Positions 1-10,474 of a DNA stretch of 64,000 bases are shown piece after piece (within the stretch, counting starts at the first letter, position 1; every line of letters starts with the position of its first letter). The notes beneath the pieces are model-generated. The model saw only the letters and a program-made list of their open reading frames with translations, was not told where the DNA came from and did no database searches. Both the position numbers and the translations under genes were made by a program. Origin of the DNA: Orobanche coerulescens (Eukaryota; Streptophyta; Magnoliopsida; Lamiales; Orobanchaceae); the NCBI GenBank assembly GCA_033398695.1, contig CM065817.1, positions 30,576,231 through 30,640,230 on the forward strand, read 5' to 3'.

Positions 1-468
1 ATGAGGATGAAACAAGAAATCCAGAGGTACATGTCCGGTTTTGAATGTACCACACTCCGTCAATACCAGGATAAGGCGTTGGCGTATGAGATCAAGGAAG
101 CAACTATGGAGAAATTTACGGAATCCAAGAAGCAGAAAGTCTCTGGTACTTTTACAGAGCACAAGAACAGCGGGCCCCGCAAGGCCCAATCATCCTTTCA
201 CTCTTTCAAGAAACCTCCGCACCCAGTTAGGAGCGGAAAGAACTTCGGAGCAACATCAACCATGACTGATGTTACCAGGAAATGCTTTAACTGTGCCCAG
301 GAGGGGCACTATCGACGGAATTACAGCCCTACCTGCCGTGAATTGTTTTGATTGTGGTCGAGAGGGACATCGTGCGGTGTTCTGTGAAGAGGCTGCAAAG
401 TCTTTTAGAGCCCGTACACCACACCCGTAAGGAAGCCAAGATTCAATGTGACACAAAGAAAGTGTTCA
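1..468 (+). pseudogene. G1 gag, C-terminal part, frameshifted
   Basis: C-terminal part of the Gag nucleocapsid. Residues 1-30 match the end of the retrotransposon gag domain (MRMKQEIQRYMSGFECTTLR), also seen in the G3 and G4 gags. A basic linker and two zinc knuckles follow. The first reads CFNCAQEGHYRRNY and has lost its last cysteine; the frame then breaks near 340. The second knuckle (CFDCGREGHRAVFC) continues in another frame. Gag would package element RNA in cytoplasmic particles. The N-terminus is outside the window. Confidence 0.8.
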
Positions 469-469
469 G

Positions 470-2608
470 ATGCCTCAGAATTTTAGCCGCGGGCGAGGCA
501 GAGGACAGTGGGACCGAAAGGGTACATCGAGTGCCGGATCTGTTCCCCCACGTTTGTACGAGATGAGGAGAACAGAGGATCAGGATGCTGTTGTCGCATC
601 AGGTATTGTCCAGATTCTTTCCCAGCCAATTAGCATTTTATTCGATACAGGAGCTACACATTCTTTTATATCCTTGTCATGTGTAAATCGTTTGAATATT
701 TCTGGTTTTCATATTTGTGAACCTTATCTTGTTGGTTTACCGAGTGGAGAGAGGATTGTCGGGAACTTAGAAACCAGAAATTTCCCTGTATCATTTGGAG
801 GCAGAGAATGGCTCTCAAATTTGATTGTGATAGAAATGCAAGGAGACGACCTGATACTCGGAGACGATTGGCTTAATCGTTATGGAGCAATTGTAAAATA
901 CCGAAGGAGAAATATCTCGCTGATCGATGACGATGGTTCCGAAATACTATTTGAGGGATGGAAACTGGGAAGCTCAGGGAAGCTGATCAAAGCGATGAAA
1001 GCTGTCAAATTGTTGAAACAGGGCTGTACCGGATACTGGTGCTATGCAATGAAGAAAGAAGACGAAATTGTGGAACTTTCATCCATTCCTGTTGTAAACG
1101 AATTTCCAGATGTATTTCCTGACGAGTTACCTGGACTACCTCCATGAAGGGATGTAGAATTTACCATTGAGCTGGAACCCAGACCTACACCAATTTCTAA
1201 GGCGCCGTATCGTATGGCACCTACTGAGATGTACGAACTGAAGAAGCAACTAGAGGAGTTATTGGACAAAGGATATATCCAGTCAAGCGTTTCACCATGG
1301 GGAGCGCTGGTTCTTTTTGTCCGAAAGAAGGATAGATCGCTTCAACTGTGTATCAACTATCGAGAGTTGAACAAGATGACAATTAAGAACAAGTATCCGT
1401 TACCACAGATTAATGATCTGTTTGACCAGTTGCAAGGAGCAACAGTATTTTCTAAAATCGATCTGAGATCAGGATATCATCAGCTGAGGATTAAGGAATC
1501 TGATGTTCCGAAATCAGCATTTAGAACTCGTTACGGACACTATGAGTTTGTAGTGATGCCGTTTCATCTCACTAATGCACCTGCTGTATTCATGCAATTA
1601 ATGAACCGAGGGTTCATCGAATATTTGGATAAATTTGTGGTCGTGTTCATTGATGACATTCTAGTGTATTTTAAGAACCCGTAAGAGCATGCACAGCATT
1701 TGCGTATTGTATTAGAACTTTTAAGAAGCGAGCAACTGTACGCCAAACTCTATAAGTGTGAATTATGGCTAAAGGAAGTAATGTTCCTCGGTCATGTGGT
1801 ATCAGCTGAAGGAGTCCGAGTACATCCTCAGAAGATTGAAGCGGTTTTGGATTGGAAACCTCCAAAGAACGTGAAAGAAGTCCGAAGTTTCTTAGGACTT
1901 GCTGGGTATTATCGTCGGTTCGTGGAAGGGTTTTCCAAAATTTCCCGCCCACTTACTCGACTCCTGCAGAAAACTCAAAAGTTTGAGTGGAACGAGTTGT
2001 GTCAGATTAGCTTTGATGAATTGAAGAAGAGATTGACGACGGCGCCGATTCTATCACTTCCACAGGGAACTGGAGGATTTATAGTTTACAGTGATGCTTC
2101 GAACCAAGGGCTCGGATGCGTATTGATGCAGAATGATAAGATGATCGCTTATGCGTCGCGACAGTTGAAACCTTATGAAGTGAATCACCCAACACATGAT
2201 TTGGAGCTAGTAGCTGTAGTTTTTGCTTTAAAGATCTGGAGGCATTATCTATACGGGACTCACTGTCAGATCTTTACGGATCACAAGAGTCTCAAGTACA
2301 TCTTCAGTCAGAAAGAGTTGAACATGCGGCAAAGAAGATGGTTAGAGCTGATTAAGGACTACGACTTGGAGATTTTGTATCATCCAGGCAAAGCGAATGT
2401 AGTGGTCGACGCACTCAGCCGCAAGCCTGTTTCTATTCAGATGCTGGAGACTCTGACCTCCCAACTTATCCTTCAACGAGAGATGATTCGAGAAGGAATT
2501 GAAGTATGGTTACAAAGAGTCCAAGGACAACTGTGCGTGATGGAGATAACTTCATCATTAACCGAAGAAATCAAATCTAGACAGGCAGATGATTCTCTGA
2601 TGAAGTGA
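470..2608 (+). pseudogene. G1 pol: protease, reverse transcriptase, RNase H
   Basis: One reading frame runs from 470 to 2608 with two in-frame stops, TGA at 1145 and TAA at 1682. The aspartic protease is at about 630-900 with catalytic ILFDTGATHSF. Reverse transcriptase follows at about 1230-1900: CINYRELN (usually CIDYRELN), [12 protein letters not shown] and the catalytic FIDDILVY. RNase H begins near 2080 ([30 protein letters not shown]-type end reading VDALSR). The TGA at 1145 stands in a PP-RDVEF context, suggesting a CGA-to-TGA change, as expected from deamination of methylated CpG. The frame ends at 2608 and integrase continues in the next frame, so one frameshift separates them. Confidence 0.9.
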
Positions 2609-4092
2609 TCAAGGGGAAAGCCCCCAGATTTGTAATTCATGATGATGGAGTTTTGAGATTTCAGAACCGACTCTGCGTTCCCGATGTCGATGTTCTGAAA
2701 CAGACGATTCTGAAGGAAGCTCACAGTTCGCCCTATTCTATCCACCCGGGCACCAGTAAGATGTATAAGGACTTGAAGCAGAATTTCTGGTGGGGCAACA
2801 TGAAGAAAGATGTAGCGGACTATGTTTTGAAATGCTTGACTTGTCAGCAGGTTAAGATCGAGCATCAACGACCTGCCGGGATGTTGAAGCTGCTCCCAAT
2901 TCCTGAATGGAAGTGGGAGGACATATCGATGGACTTTATTAATAGTATGCCGAGAACCAAGACAGGAATGAACATGATTTGGGTGATAGTTGATCGTTTA
3001 ACCAAATCAGCTCATTTTATAGGCATTAAGGATACGTGGGGACCAGAGAGGTTGGCACGAGTATTTATTTCGGAGATAGTTCGATTGCATGGTACACCGA
3101 AAACCATTATTTCTGATCGAGATGGCCGTTTTGTGTCTCATTTTTGGAAAGCAGTTCAGAAGGCCTTGGGGACCGAATTGAACTTCAGCACAGCTTATCA
3201 CCCGCAGACTGATGGACAATCCGAGAGGACTATTCAAACGGTGGAAGATATGCTGAGGGCTTGTGCCTTAGATTGGTCAATTGATTGGGAAGTTCATCTA
3301 TCGTTGATTGAATTTACCTACAACAATAGTTGGCATGCTTCCATTAAGATGGCACCGTTTGAGGCATTATACGGGAGAAGATGTAGATCGCCCCTATGTT
3401 GGGACGATTCATCAGACTTGATTGGGATAGAACCAGAGTTGATCATACAGACTCGAGAGAAGATAGCATTGATTTGTGAAAGGCTGTTGACCGCCCAGAG
3501 TCGCCAGAAATCTTACGCAGACGTACGTCGTCGCCCTTTGGAGTTCAGCACTGGAGACCACGTATTTTTAAAGGATTCTCCTACTCAGGGAATCTTCCGT
3601 TTTGGAAGAAGGGGAAAGCTGAGTCCGAGATATATCGAACCGTTCGAGATCCTTGAGAGAGTTGGAGAGTTGGCATATAGATTGGCATTGCCGCCGTCGT
3701 TGAGCCATGTTCATAACGTATTCCACGTATCCCAGTTACGGAAGTATATACCAGATCCTAGTCATGTCATTGATTTTAGCGAGATCGAAGTCGCTCAAGA
3801 TGGGACGTTTGAAGAAAGACCGGTCAAGATACTCGAGAGTCGAGTTAAGCAGTTGAGGAACAAACCAATCGTTTTGGTCAAAGTTCAATGGTCACGTCAC
3901 GGAGTGGAAGAAGCCACATGGGAAACGGAATGGCATGAAGTCCAGATATCCCGAGTTATTTTCGTCTTGAGTTTCGGGACGAAACTCCTTTTTAGTAGGA
4001 GAGTATGTAATATCCGGATTTATTACTGTGTATTTTACCTGTATTCGAACCCTGTATTATTCGGATTTGTGATCTTGATTATTGTAGTATGA
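2605..4092 (+). pseudogene. G1 integrase with C-terminal chromodomain
   Basis: Integrase in one open frame. The zinc-binding domain is at about residues 50-100 (H-H, CLTCQQVK). The catalytic core keeps all three acidic residues: MDFINSMP, SDRDGRF and DGQSERT. A conserved LSHVHNVFHVSQLRKY block and the chromodomain (ESRVKQLRNK to VQWSRHGVEEATWE) follow; in chromoviruses this domain steers integration to heterochromatin. The frame runs 87 bp into the 3' LTR before its stop. It is the best preserved domain of G1 but is out of frame with the upstream pol. Confidence 0.9.
3991..4005 (+). promoter_or_regulatory. G1 polypurine tract
   Basis: Purine-rich TTTAGTAGGAGAG just upstream of the LTR start at 4006 primes plus-strand DNA synthesis. 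It follows the palindrome GTTTCGGGACGAAAC (about 3971-3985), which also precedes the tracts of G3 and G4. Confidence 0.75.
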
Positions 4093-4145
4093 TATTTCTT
4101 TCGTTGGTAACTTTGTACATAAGTATATCAACATGCAAAATTTCT

Positions 4146-4390
4146 CATGCAAACTCGTGATAGCGCACGCTAAGAATGTAGCTTAACGCGCGCTATCGGC
4201 TGCTACTAGCGCACGCTACGTATGTAGGGGTTGCGTGTGCTAGGCACTAAATTATTGAGCTGCGCGGCTAGCACATGCGCCAGCTGAACGTAGGACCGGG
4301 TAAGATTTCCGCGGACGAACCTGGACAGTTTTGAAGTCAACTCATATTAGTGCGCGCTAAGGAATGCTTAGTAGCGTGAACTAATCTGCT
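4146..4390 (+). repeat. G1 U3 array of TAGCGYRCGCTA palindromes
   Basis: At least five near-copies of a 12-14 bp palindrome of the form TTAGCGCACGCTAA or TAACGCGCGCTA, spaced 20-60 bp apart, end just before the TATA-like box. The same motif in the same place occurs in G2, G3 and G6. I infer a cluster of binding sites for a dimeric DNA-binding protein. Confidence 0.75.
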
Positions 4391-4400
4391 TTGTACAGAA

Positions 4401-4412
4401 AGTTTATTTATG
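4401..4412 (+). promoter_or_regulatory. G1 LTR TATA-like box
   Basis: The TTTATTTATGG stretch lies directly downstream of the palindrome array, at the position held by TATAAATA in G2, G3 and G6. It is the likely core promoter; the start site cannot be read from sequence. Confidence 0.5.
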
Positions 4413-5227
4413 GGCCAGCACTCCATTTCATTCTCACTTCCTTCGTTCACCTTTCGTTTTTGAGAGACCAGAGAGCATATCATCTTCCTTAGAAACACTT
4501 ATAACACATCCACTTGATCATTGGACATTGGATATTTCTTGTGATTGATTATTAAAGAGAAGTAGCACCTTGGAGTGACATATAACTAACTGGAGTCAGA
4601 TTCTACCTTTAGGGTTCAGTGATTTCTTCATATTAAGGTATGTTAATTCTATCTCCAGCCTTATATTCGGGTTCTAAAGAATTAGATGATCATGCTAGCA
4701 AGATATTGAATTTCATTGGTGAATTATTCAACAAACATCATTTTTAGAAGATTGGAATGTTTAGACTTATGATATTGCCGTTGGAACCTCGTAGTTGGAA
4801 TCTTAATACGTCAATTGATGAGAGGAACATTCTGGAAATGTTTATCTGTATGAATTATGTTGTTATATTGATCATGAACTTAGAGATGATATCACTTTTG
4901 GTTATAAGGACTTAAGAAAGAATCATCTTGGATTTGCACCCTTTCTTATAAACTGGAATTGTTAGTTTATTTCCTTGGTTAAATCGAGATGTCATGATGA
5001 TATTACGTCAACCTTAAGAACACCAAACTTCGCATGAGAATTGTAATCAAGATGGATTATGGTGTTGTGATTATAATACGTATTCTTGGTTTTCGAAGTT
5101 ATTGTAATCCGTAAGATCATTCATAACCGTATGAACATGATATTCATGGAGGTAACATGAATTAACAACTGAAGATTTCGTTGGTTTGATCACGGTTAGA
5201 TCAGTCTACGGTCCAGTAGTGAACTGC

Positions 5228-5455
5228 CATGCACGATTAGCGCACGCTAAACTTTGTAGATTAACGTGCGCTATCGAGTATGAGTTAACGTACGCTACGT
5301 TTTGTACGTAACGTACGTTAGGCCATCAGGCGAGTCAGTCGGCTGATCAGTGAAGTACTGACCATGCGTAGTTAGCGTACGCTAGGCTTCGTTATTTGCG
5401 TGCGCTAATGAACAGATTTAACGCATGCTACGTATAATATTTAGCGTACGCTAAG
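5228..5455 (+). repeat. Second palindrome array in the G1 LTR
   Basis: Eight or so more copies of the motif (for example GATTAGCGCACGCTAAAC, TTAGCGTACGCTAAGC, AACGTACGTTAGG) in the middle of the LTR, about 0.8 kb downstream of the predicted TATA box. A second array was not noticed in the other families. Confidence 0.7.
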
Positions 5456-5694
5456 CAGTTCAGTCAGATTACATTTTATGAGCTTTCGGCCGTAAATCGA
5501 ATTGTTAGACATTCGTACGACGTGAGATAAATTCTATATTATTTCTTTTGTTAAGGTTCGAGCTTGTTACGTGATTGATTGAAGGGGCGACCTTTGAGTG
5601 TTCGTTTTCGTGGAAGTATTGTTCTTGTCTTCAAATCGAGGCAAATACCTTATTTGTTTTATGTATTGATGTTATACATATTGTCGTGCATGTA

Positions 5695-5850
5695 TGTCGT
5701 TGTTGTATGTCCACCTCGTGTTGGTCCGACGGGATCATCGGGGGATCTATGCTAGCGTTCGCTGGATCATCAGACGGGTTTTTCCACCACGGGTTGGTCT
5801 GACGGGATCATCGTGGGTTCTAGGCAGTGAACGCTGGATCGTTGGAATTA
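5695..5850 (+). repeat. G1 LTR tandem repeat (cgctggatcat...tcgtgttggtccgacgg unit)
   Basis: Two to three diverged copies of a unit of about 70 bp containing GGTCYGACGGGATCATCG and CGCTGGATC. It is the plus-strand counterpart of the repeats in both G3 LTRs (24350-24535 and 32040-32225), so G1 and G3 are related families. Confidence 0.7.
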
Positions 5851-5986
5851 CCATGTGTATGTTATGATATCTTGTTGTAATTATCAGTTGTGTATGTCAT
5901 TTATGAGTTTCTCGTAGGAGAAGACTCGTTGGTATTTTTGTCATTTACGTTATTATTCTTCGTGAGATATGAATAATATATTGTGG

Positions 5987-6029
5987 TACTTGTACTAGCA
6001 TCGTTGTGCTAACCCCTTCTGGGGTGAAC
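5987..6029 (+). promoter_or_regulatory. Conserved LTR hairpin block, G1 copy
   Basis: ACTTGTACTAGCATCG, then GTGCTAACCCCTTCTGGGG, is the reverse complement of the block found in G2 (10868-10925), G3 (24190-24230, 31880-31920) and G4 (32608-32665, 38408-38465). It is a short stem rich in C on one side and G on the other, next to a TACTAGYRCAAGTAT motif. Conservation among LTRs that otherwise differ suggests function (RNA structure, packaging or 3'-end formation), but none is known to me. Confidence 0.6.
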
Positions 6030-6379
6030 ATTTTGTTTATGTTTAGGATCCAGGAGAGCGGGAAAACAATCACTCGAGCTGCATGACGACGAGGGTGCAG
6101 AGTGATGTTCCGGCCGGGTTTATTTGACTGTTGTTTTTTGGTTATTTCAATAAGTACTCGAGTACGTAGTCGTTGATGATGAATTTGAATTGGTGATGTA
6201 TTAATAAGTTTCTGTTGAACATTTGTATTTTCAGTATTTGGTCAGAACTGTTGTATCTTAATTCCGTTACTTCCATTCATTTGTACCTGTTAATGTCTGT
6301 TCAATTCTTTAGCCTTGTAAATCCTTATGTAAAGGATTTACGGCACTGTAATATTCCTGAATATATCAGGGGTGTTACA

Positions 6380-6597
6380 ATAATTTGGGTTTACAACTCC
6401 ATACAAACCCTAAACCTCTTTTCTCAAAAAAAGGCAAAGCCGCTCAATGTGCGAGAAGTTAAAGATCGGTTATTTAAGACAACGAGTCTCTAATGTGTAA
6501 GAAATAAGAGACCCGTTGTCTAAGCTAACAGGTATCTAATATGTAAAAAATAAGAGACCCGTTGTTTGAGTTAAAGTGTCTCTAATGTTTTAACTTA
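6380..6597. repeat. Dispersed repeat remnant, copy 1 (copy 2 at 44517-44737)
   Basis: Near-identical to 44517-44737, from AATTTGGGTTTACAAC to GTGTCTCTAATGTTTTAAC. It contains an inverted pair AGACAACGAGTCTC / GAGACCCGTTGTCT and a further GAGACCCGTTGTTT. In copy 2 it lies about 450 bp inside a CACTA-type terminus, so copy 1 is probably part of another such terminus, cut on its left by G1 and on its right by the LINE region. Confidence 0.75.
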
Positions 6598-6652
6598 ATT
6601 TAGCTCGCGCAGCGCACGATAGTGGTTGTTAGCTAACGTGCATTTTCGGTCG

Positions 6653-7748
6653 ATGACTGGCCGGCGAGGACGACCACTGAAGAAGAAGGCAAGGATTCCT
6701 AGGAAGGAGGCTGCTCTGGTGGCTTCTGCTGCGGAAAGTTCCCGAGCCACAACGAAAACACCGAGATTGGAAGTTCAATTTTAAAAGAGTCAATCTGCTG
6801 TACCGACGCCTAGATCTGCAAATTTTGAAGGTCCGACACAGCAAGCTAGATCTGAAATCCCAGAAGGCTCGACATCGGGGAGTAATTGGGTTCATCAGAA
6901 ACTGGAGCCGGAGACAACACCGGAGAGTATTCCGATATCGGTGCCAGAAAATCCCCAGGTAATTTCGAGTATTCCGACTCGAAAAGGCACACGTCCATAT
7001 TTCATTGCTCTTACTCTAAAGAATGGGGTGCCTATTGCCTGTTTGGAACGAGATGAGATAGAAATTGAGGCTCAGAAATGGAAAACTGCTATTATCCTTT
7101 ATGTTATTGGGAACTATTCGATATCTACAGACTTTTTTTGCAAAGCAGCTACATATAGAGAATGTAGAGGTGTATTATCACAATGATGGTTACTTTGTTG
7201 TGCGATTTAAATCTATGGAAGAGAGAAATCTGGTGTTATTTGAAGGCCCTCACACTATTGCTAATCATCCTGTGATTGTGAAACCTTGGCAAGCAGATTT
7301 TAGTTTTGAAAAAGAAATACTTAAGGTAGTGCCTCTATGGATTCAGTTTCCGAATCTGCCACTTACTTGTTGGGGAAGCAGAGCCTTAAGTAGAATTGGC
7401 AGCATATTGGGTAAACCTTTGTTTGCAGATGAGTGCGCCTCTACTCAGGCCCGGATATATTATGCTCGTATGATGGTTGAAATTGATGTAACAAGGCCAC
7501 TGATATATCAGATTGTAATAGAAGATGATCAAGGTGCAAGAGTAGAGCAGAGAGTTGTTTATGAATGGGTTCCTCCATACTGCAAGACATGTTTAACTGC
7601 AGGACATGATTGTAGTTTGAAGAGGAAATCTGAAGCTAAACTTGCTGAAGCTAAGCCAATGCAAATTGTAAAACAGCAATGGGTGCCTAAGGCGGCTCCC
7701 GTTCCTGCTGCAAATGAGAAAAAAGCAAGAACAAACAAAGACATATAA
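6653..7748 (+). pseudogene. LINE ORF1 (DUF4283 and zinc knuckle), broken
   Basis: Likely start is ATG 6653, giving MTGRRGRPLKKKAR, an AT-hook-like basic start common in plant LINE ORF1. That frame has a stop near 6782, resumes from 6941 and shifts near 7100 into the frame 7065-7748. The latter holds the DUF4283-like region (YHNDGYFVVRF, NHPVIVKPWQ, PLWIQFPNLP) and a CCHC-type knuckle (CKTCLTAGHDCS). ORF1 proteins bind element RNA. A piece of the C-terminus continues in another frame to about 7920. Confidence 0.8.
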
Positions 7749-7858
7749 GGAAGTTGTGGAGATTGAAGATATTACAGAGGAGGAGAAATGGTCAATGCCT
7801 AGGAAAACTTCAAGTAATAATGTTATAATTGGGAGTAGAGAGCAGATGAGATTGGGCA

Positions 7859-8615
7859 ATGCATTTCAGATATTTGAGGGTGATGAGCTATATTGGGCGG
7901 GGACCATTTCTCCTTACTTACGAAATTAAGCTCCGCCTGTGGAATGTGAGGGGCTGTAATAAGCCCTTCAAACAAAAGGAGCTTAGGCTCCTTTTGAAGA
8001 AGTATCAAGTAGAAGTAGTAGCTTTTTTGGAAACGAGAGTAAAACAAGATAGATTTCAGCAAGTCTCTTATAATATAGTGAAGAATTGGGGTTGTTTGAA
8101 TAATTACTCACATGCAGCTAACAGAAGAATCTGGATCTGTTGGAATCCGAGCAGAGTAAATGTAGTATGGTGTGAGAATCATGAGCAGGATATATATTGT
8201 GAGGTTACGGATTTGATCACTGGAAATATGGTCAGTTTGGTTGCAGTTTATGCGTTAAATACTGTAGAACAGAGGAAGGAGGTGTGGCGTTTCATCTCTC
8301 ATGTAGCTCAGATTGTGACTGGTCCTCTTCTGATAGGTGGTGATTTTAATGCTCTATTATGTATGGAAGACAGATTCCAGGACAATCAAGTTAGTGAGGC
8401 AGAAATTAAAGACTTCAATGATTGTCTTCAAAGTAATGAATTAACACCGTTGAGAATGATTGGCAGCCCCTTTACTTGGTGTAATAATCAAGAAGGGGAT
8501 GCTAGAATATACACACTTATAGACAGATGTATAGATAATCGAAGATGGTGTACATAATTTAGTAGTGTGGGGGTGGAAATTCTAGAAAGAAGAGTGTTTG
8601 ATCATTGCCCTCAAC
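7859..8615 (+). pseudogene. LINE ORF2 endonuclease domain
   Basis: Exonuclease-endonuclease-phosphatase fold of L1 ORF2, which nicks target DNA. The domain begins at 7925 with LRLWNVRGCNKPFKQKE; ORF2 probably started here with ATG, because the second copy (9734) has ATG where this one has ATT. Motifs: VVAFLETRVKQDRF (catalytic E), GGDFNALL, PFTWCNNQ, IDRC. The frame stops at 8557; the last motif (VFDHCPQL, catalytic H) is in another frame near 8600. Confidence 0.85.
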
Positions 8616-9543
8616 TTTGAAAATTGAAGATGATATATCCCCCAGGCATTCTCCCTTTAGATTTATTAATGCTATTGCAGACCATGAGGAGTTCAAGGGA
8701 GTATTGCAGGCTGGCTGGAGAGAGCTATAATGCTAATAAAATCTTGAATGTTTGGTATAGATTAAAGGAGCTCAAATAGGAATTCAAGAAGATAAATACA
8801 ACTCACTTCAAGAATATCGCAGAGAAGGCGTCAAGCATGAGAACTCGGTTAAGTGAAGTTCAAAATCATCTTGCTCAAGATATATTGGATGCAGCACTTA
8901 TATTAGAGGAAAAAAGACTGCTATTAGAAGTTGAGAAATGGAGCACTATAGAGGAAAATATCTGGCAACAGAAGTCAAGGGCTGACTAGATTAAGTTAGG
9001 GGATTCTGACACTAGATTCTTTCATGCACTTGCGAAGGCTTGACAGAGCCACAAAGGCAGCAAGTTTCTGATTCGTGCAGATGGCACGAGATGTCACACA
9101 TGCTCAAATTACTGAATAAATTAAGCTATTTTATGAAAACCTCATGGGTAGTGCAGCTTCAAGTCTACCTATGGTAGATAAGATGGTAATAGGGAGATTG
9201 TGTCTCATGAACAGCAGAAATGGTTATGTCAGCCTTTCTCAGGGGAGGAGATAAAGCAGGCTCTATTCAGCATGAATTCCCACAAATCCCCAGGGTTATA
9301 TGGGTATAACGCCTACTTCTTCAAGAAAGCTTGGGATGTTATTGGAGAGGATGTCATTGCTGTTGTCCAACAATTCTTTACAATAGGCTATCTTCCTCGC
9401 ACCATCAATACGACTTTGCTATCTCTTTTACCAAAGATTGAACATTCTAGCAAGGTTAAAGAGTATAGGCCAATTGCATGCTGCAGTATCCTAAAAAAAT
9501 TTATATCTAAAAGTTTGGCTAATAGGTTGCAAAGGGTATTAGG
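8616..9543 (+). pseudogene. LINE ORF2 linker and partial reverse transcriptase
   Basis: From 8616 to 9199 only broken frames remain, corresponding to the ORF2 linker. From 9200 to 9543 an open stretch encodes the N-terminal RT fingers: EEIKQALFSMNSHKSPGLYG (the usual PGPDG is changed), SLLPKIEHSSKVKEYRPIACC and LANRLQRVL. It ends before the palm and the catalytic aspartates because the sequence switches at 9544. Confidence 0.8.
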
Positions 9544-9930
9544 AGACGTATAAGGAAGTTGTGGAGATTGGAGATATTACAGAGGATGAGAAATGGTCAA
9601 TGCCTAGGAAAACTTCAAGTAATAATGTTATAATTGGGAGTAGAGAGCAGATGAGATTGGGCAATGCATTTCCGATATTTGAGGGTGATGAGCAAAATAT
9701 ATTGGGCAGGGACCATTTCTCCTCACTTACGAAATGAAGCTCCTCCTGTGGAATGTGAGGGGCTGTAACAAGCCCTTCAAACAAAAGGAGCTTAGGCTCC
9801 TTTTGAAGAAGTATCAAGTAGAAGTAGTAGCTTTTTTGGAAACAAGAGTAAAGCAAGATAGATTTCAACAAGCCTCTTCTAATATAGTGAAGAATTGGGG
9901 TTGTTTGAATAATTACTCACATGCAGCTAA
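9544..9930 (+). repeat. Second copy of the LINE ORF1/ORF2 junction (matches 7739-8121)
   Basis: Nearly identical to 7739-8121, same orientation, starting at a shared AGAC(A/G)TATAAGGAAG. It spans the end of ORF1 and the start of the endonuclease. This copy keeps ATG at 9734 (MKLLLWNVRGCNKPFKQKE), so the pieces probably come from two different source elements. It ends at GCAGCTAA and passes straight into integrase-like sequence. Confidence 0.85.
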
Positions 9931-9934
9931 AGGA

Positions 9935-10238
9935 ATATCGCGTTTTTGGTAAAGTTTGCAAAAATCTTTGGGAACGCAGTTGAATTTTAGTGGCCTATCA
10001 TCCTCAGACTGATGGTCAGTCTGAGAGGACCATTCAGATTCTTGAGGATATGTTGCGAACATGTGTGTTAGACATGGGAAATAATTGGGAACGACTGTTG
10101 CCTTTGGTAGAATTTGCTTACAACAACAGTTATCAGTCGACGATCGTTATGGCACCGTATGAAGCCTTATATGGTAGGAAGTGTCGATCACCACTATATT
10201 GGGACGAAGCAGGTGAAAGAGGAATTTTGGGTCCCAAG
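9935..10238 (+). pseudogene. Gypsy integrase fragment (G5 family)
   Basis: About 300 bp of chromovirus integrase core: YHPQTDGQSERTIQILEDML, YNNSYQSTIVMAPYEALYGR, CRSPLYWDEAG. It matches G5 at about 53225-53494 almost base for base but retains the catalytic-site E (SERT) and 35 bp that G5 lacks. It has no LTR of its own. Its left joint is with LINE sequence and its right joint, at GGTCCCAAG, is with the G2 leader. Confidence 0.85.
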
Positions 10239-10474
10239 TAACACAAAAATCACACAAGCTCGAGTAACATGAGACGCAACATGTAGAGGGGAGACTTACA
10301 TCCACAGGTCGAATGAAGATGATGGTTGCACCTTGATACTAATCACGACCGACATATCAGACGACGCGTCGCGACACGACTTAATCAGATAAAGTCTGAC
10401 AAGACAAGACTCGACAACACACAACTCTACCCGACAGCCTAGGTTTCCTCAACCTAAGCTCCGATACCATATTC
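10239..10474 (-). other. G2 leader and primer-binding site
   Basis: Untranslated leader with a minus-strand TGGTATCGGAGC at 10469-10458, close to the initiator-methionine tRNA primer site TGGTATCAGAGC typical of chromoviruses. It is similar to the G4 leader, including the CGACAGCCTA run beside the primer site. It ends abruptly at 10239. Confidence 0.75.

Larger units (their letters stand above)
1..6379 (+). mobile_element. G1: Ty3/Gypsy chromovirus, Tekay/Del-type, 5'-truncated by the window
   Basis: LTR retrotransposon read on the plus strand in the order gag (zinc knuckles), protease, reverse transcriptase, RNase H, integrase, chromodomain, polypurine tract, 3' LTR. The integrase C-terminus carries a chromodomain-like block (ESRVKQLRNK, VQWSRHG, ATWE), which defines chromoviruses; the long LTR and pol sequence fit the Tekay/Del clade. 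The 5' LTR and gag N-terminus lie left of the window. The 3' LTR ends in GGGGTGTTACA at 6379. The right flank ATAATTTGGG matches an uninterrupted copy of the same target at 44517, which confirms the boundary. Pol has two nonsense codons and at least one frameshift, so the copy cannot act alone. Confidence 0.9.
4006..6379 (+). repeat. G1 3' LTR (2374 bp)
   Basis: It starts TGTAATATCCGG after the polypurine tract and ends GGGGTGTTACA. From its start it holds a U3 palindrome array (4146-4390), a TATA-like box near 4403, a second palindrome array (5228-5455), tandem repeats (5695-5850) and a conserved hairpin (5987-6029). ORFs inside it are short and not credible genes. Confidence 0.9.
6598..9543 (+). 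mobile_element. L1-type LINE, decayed, RT truncated
   Basis: Non-LTR retrotransposon with the plant L1 layout: ORF1 (basic N-terminus, DUF4283-like RNA-binding region, zinc knuckle), then ORF2 (apurinic-type endonuclease, reverse transcriptase). ORF1 and ORF2 are broken by stops and frameshifts. The RT stops within the fingers, before the catalytic FADD-type motif, and the sequence jumps at 9544 to a second copy of the ORF1/ORF2 junction. RNase H and a poly(A) tail are missing. Confidence 0.85.

Noticed and set aside
6629..6895. Minus-strand ORF of 88 codons.
   Set aside because: Opposite-strand shadow of LINE ORF1, whose plus strand has the expected basic N-terminus.
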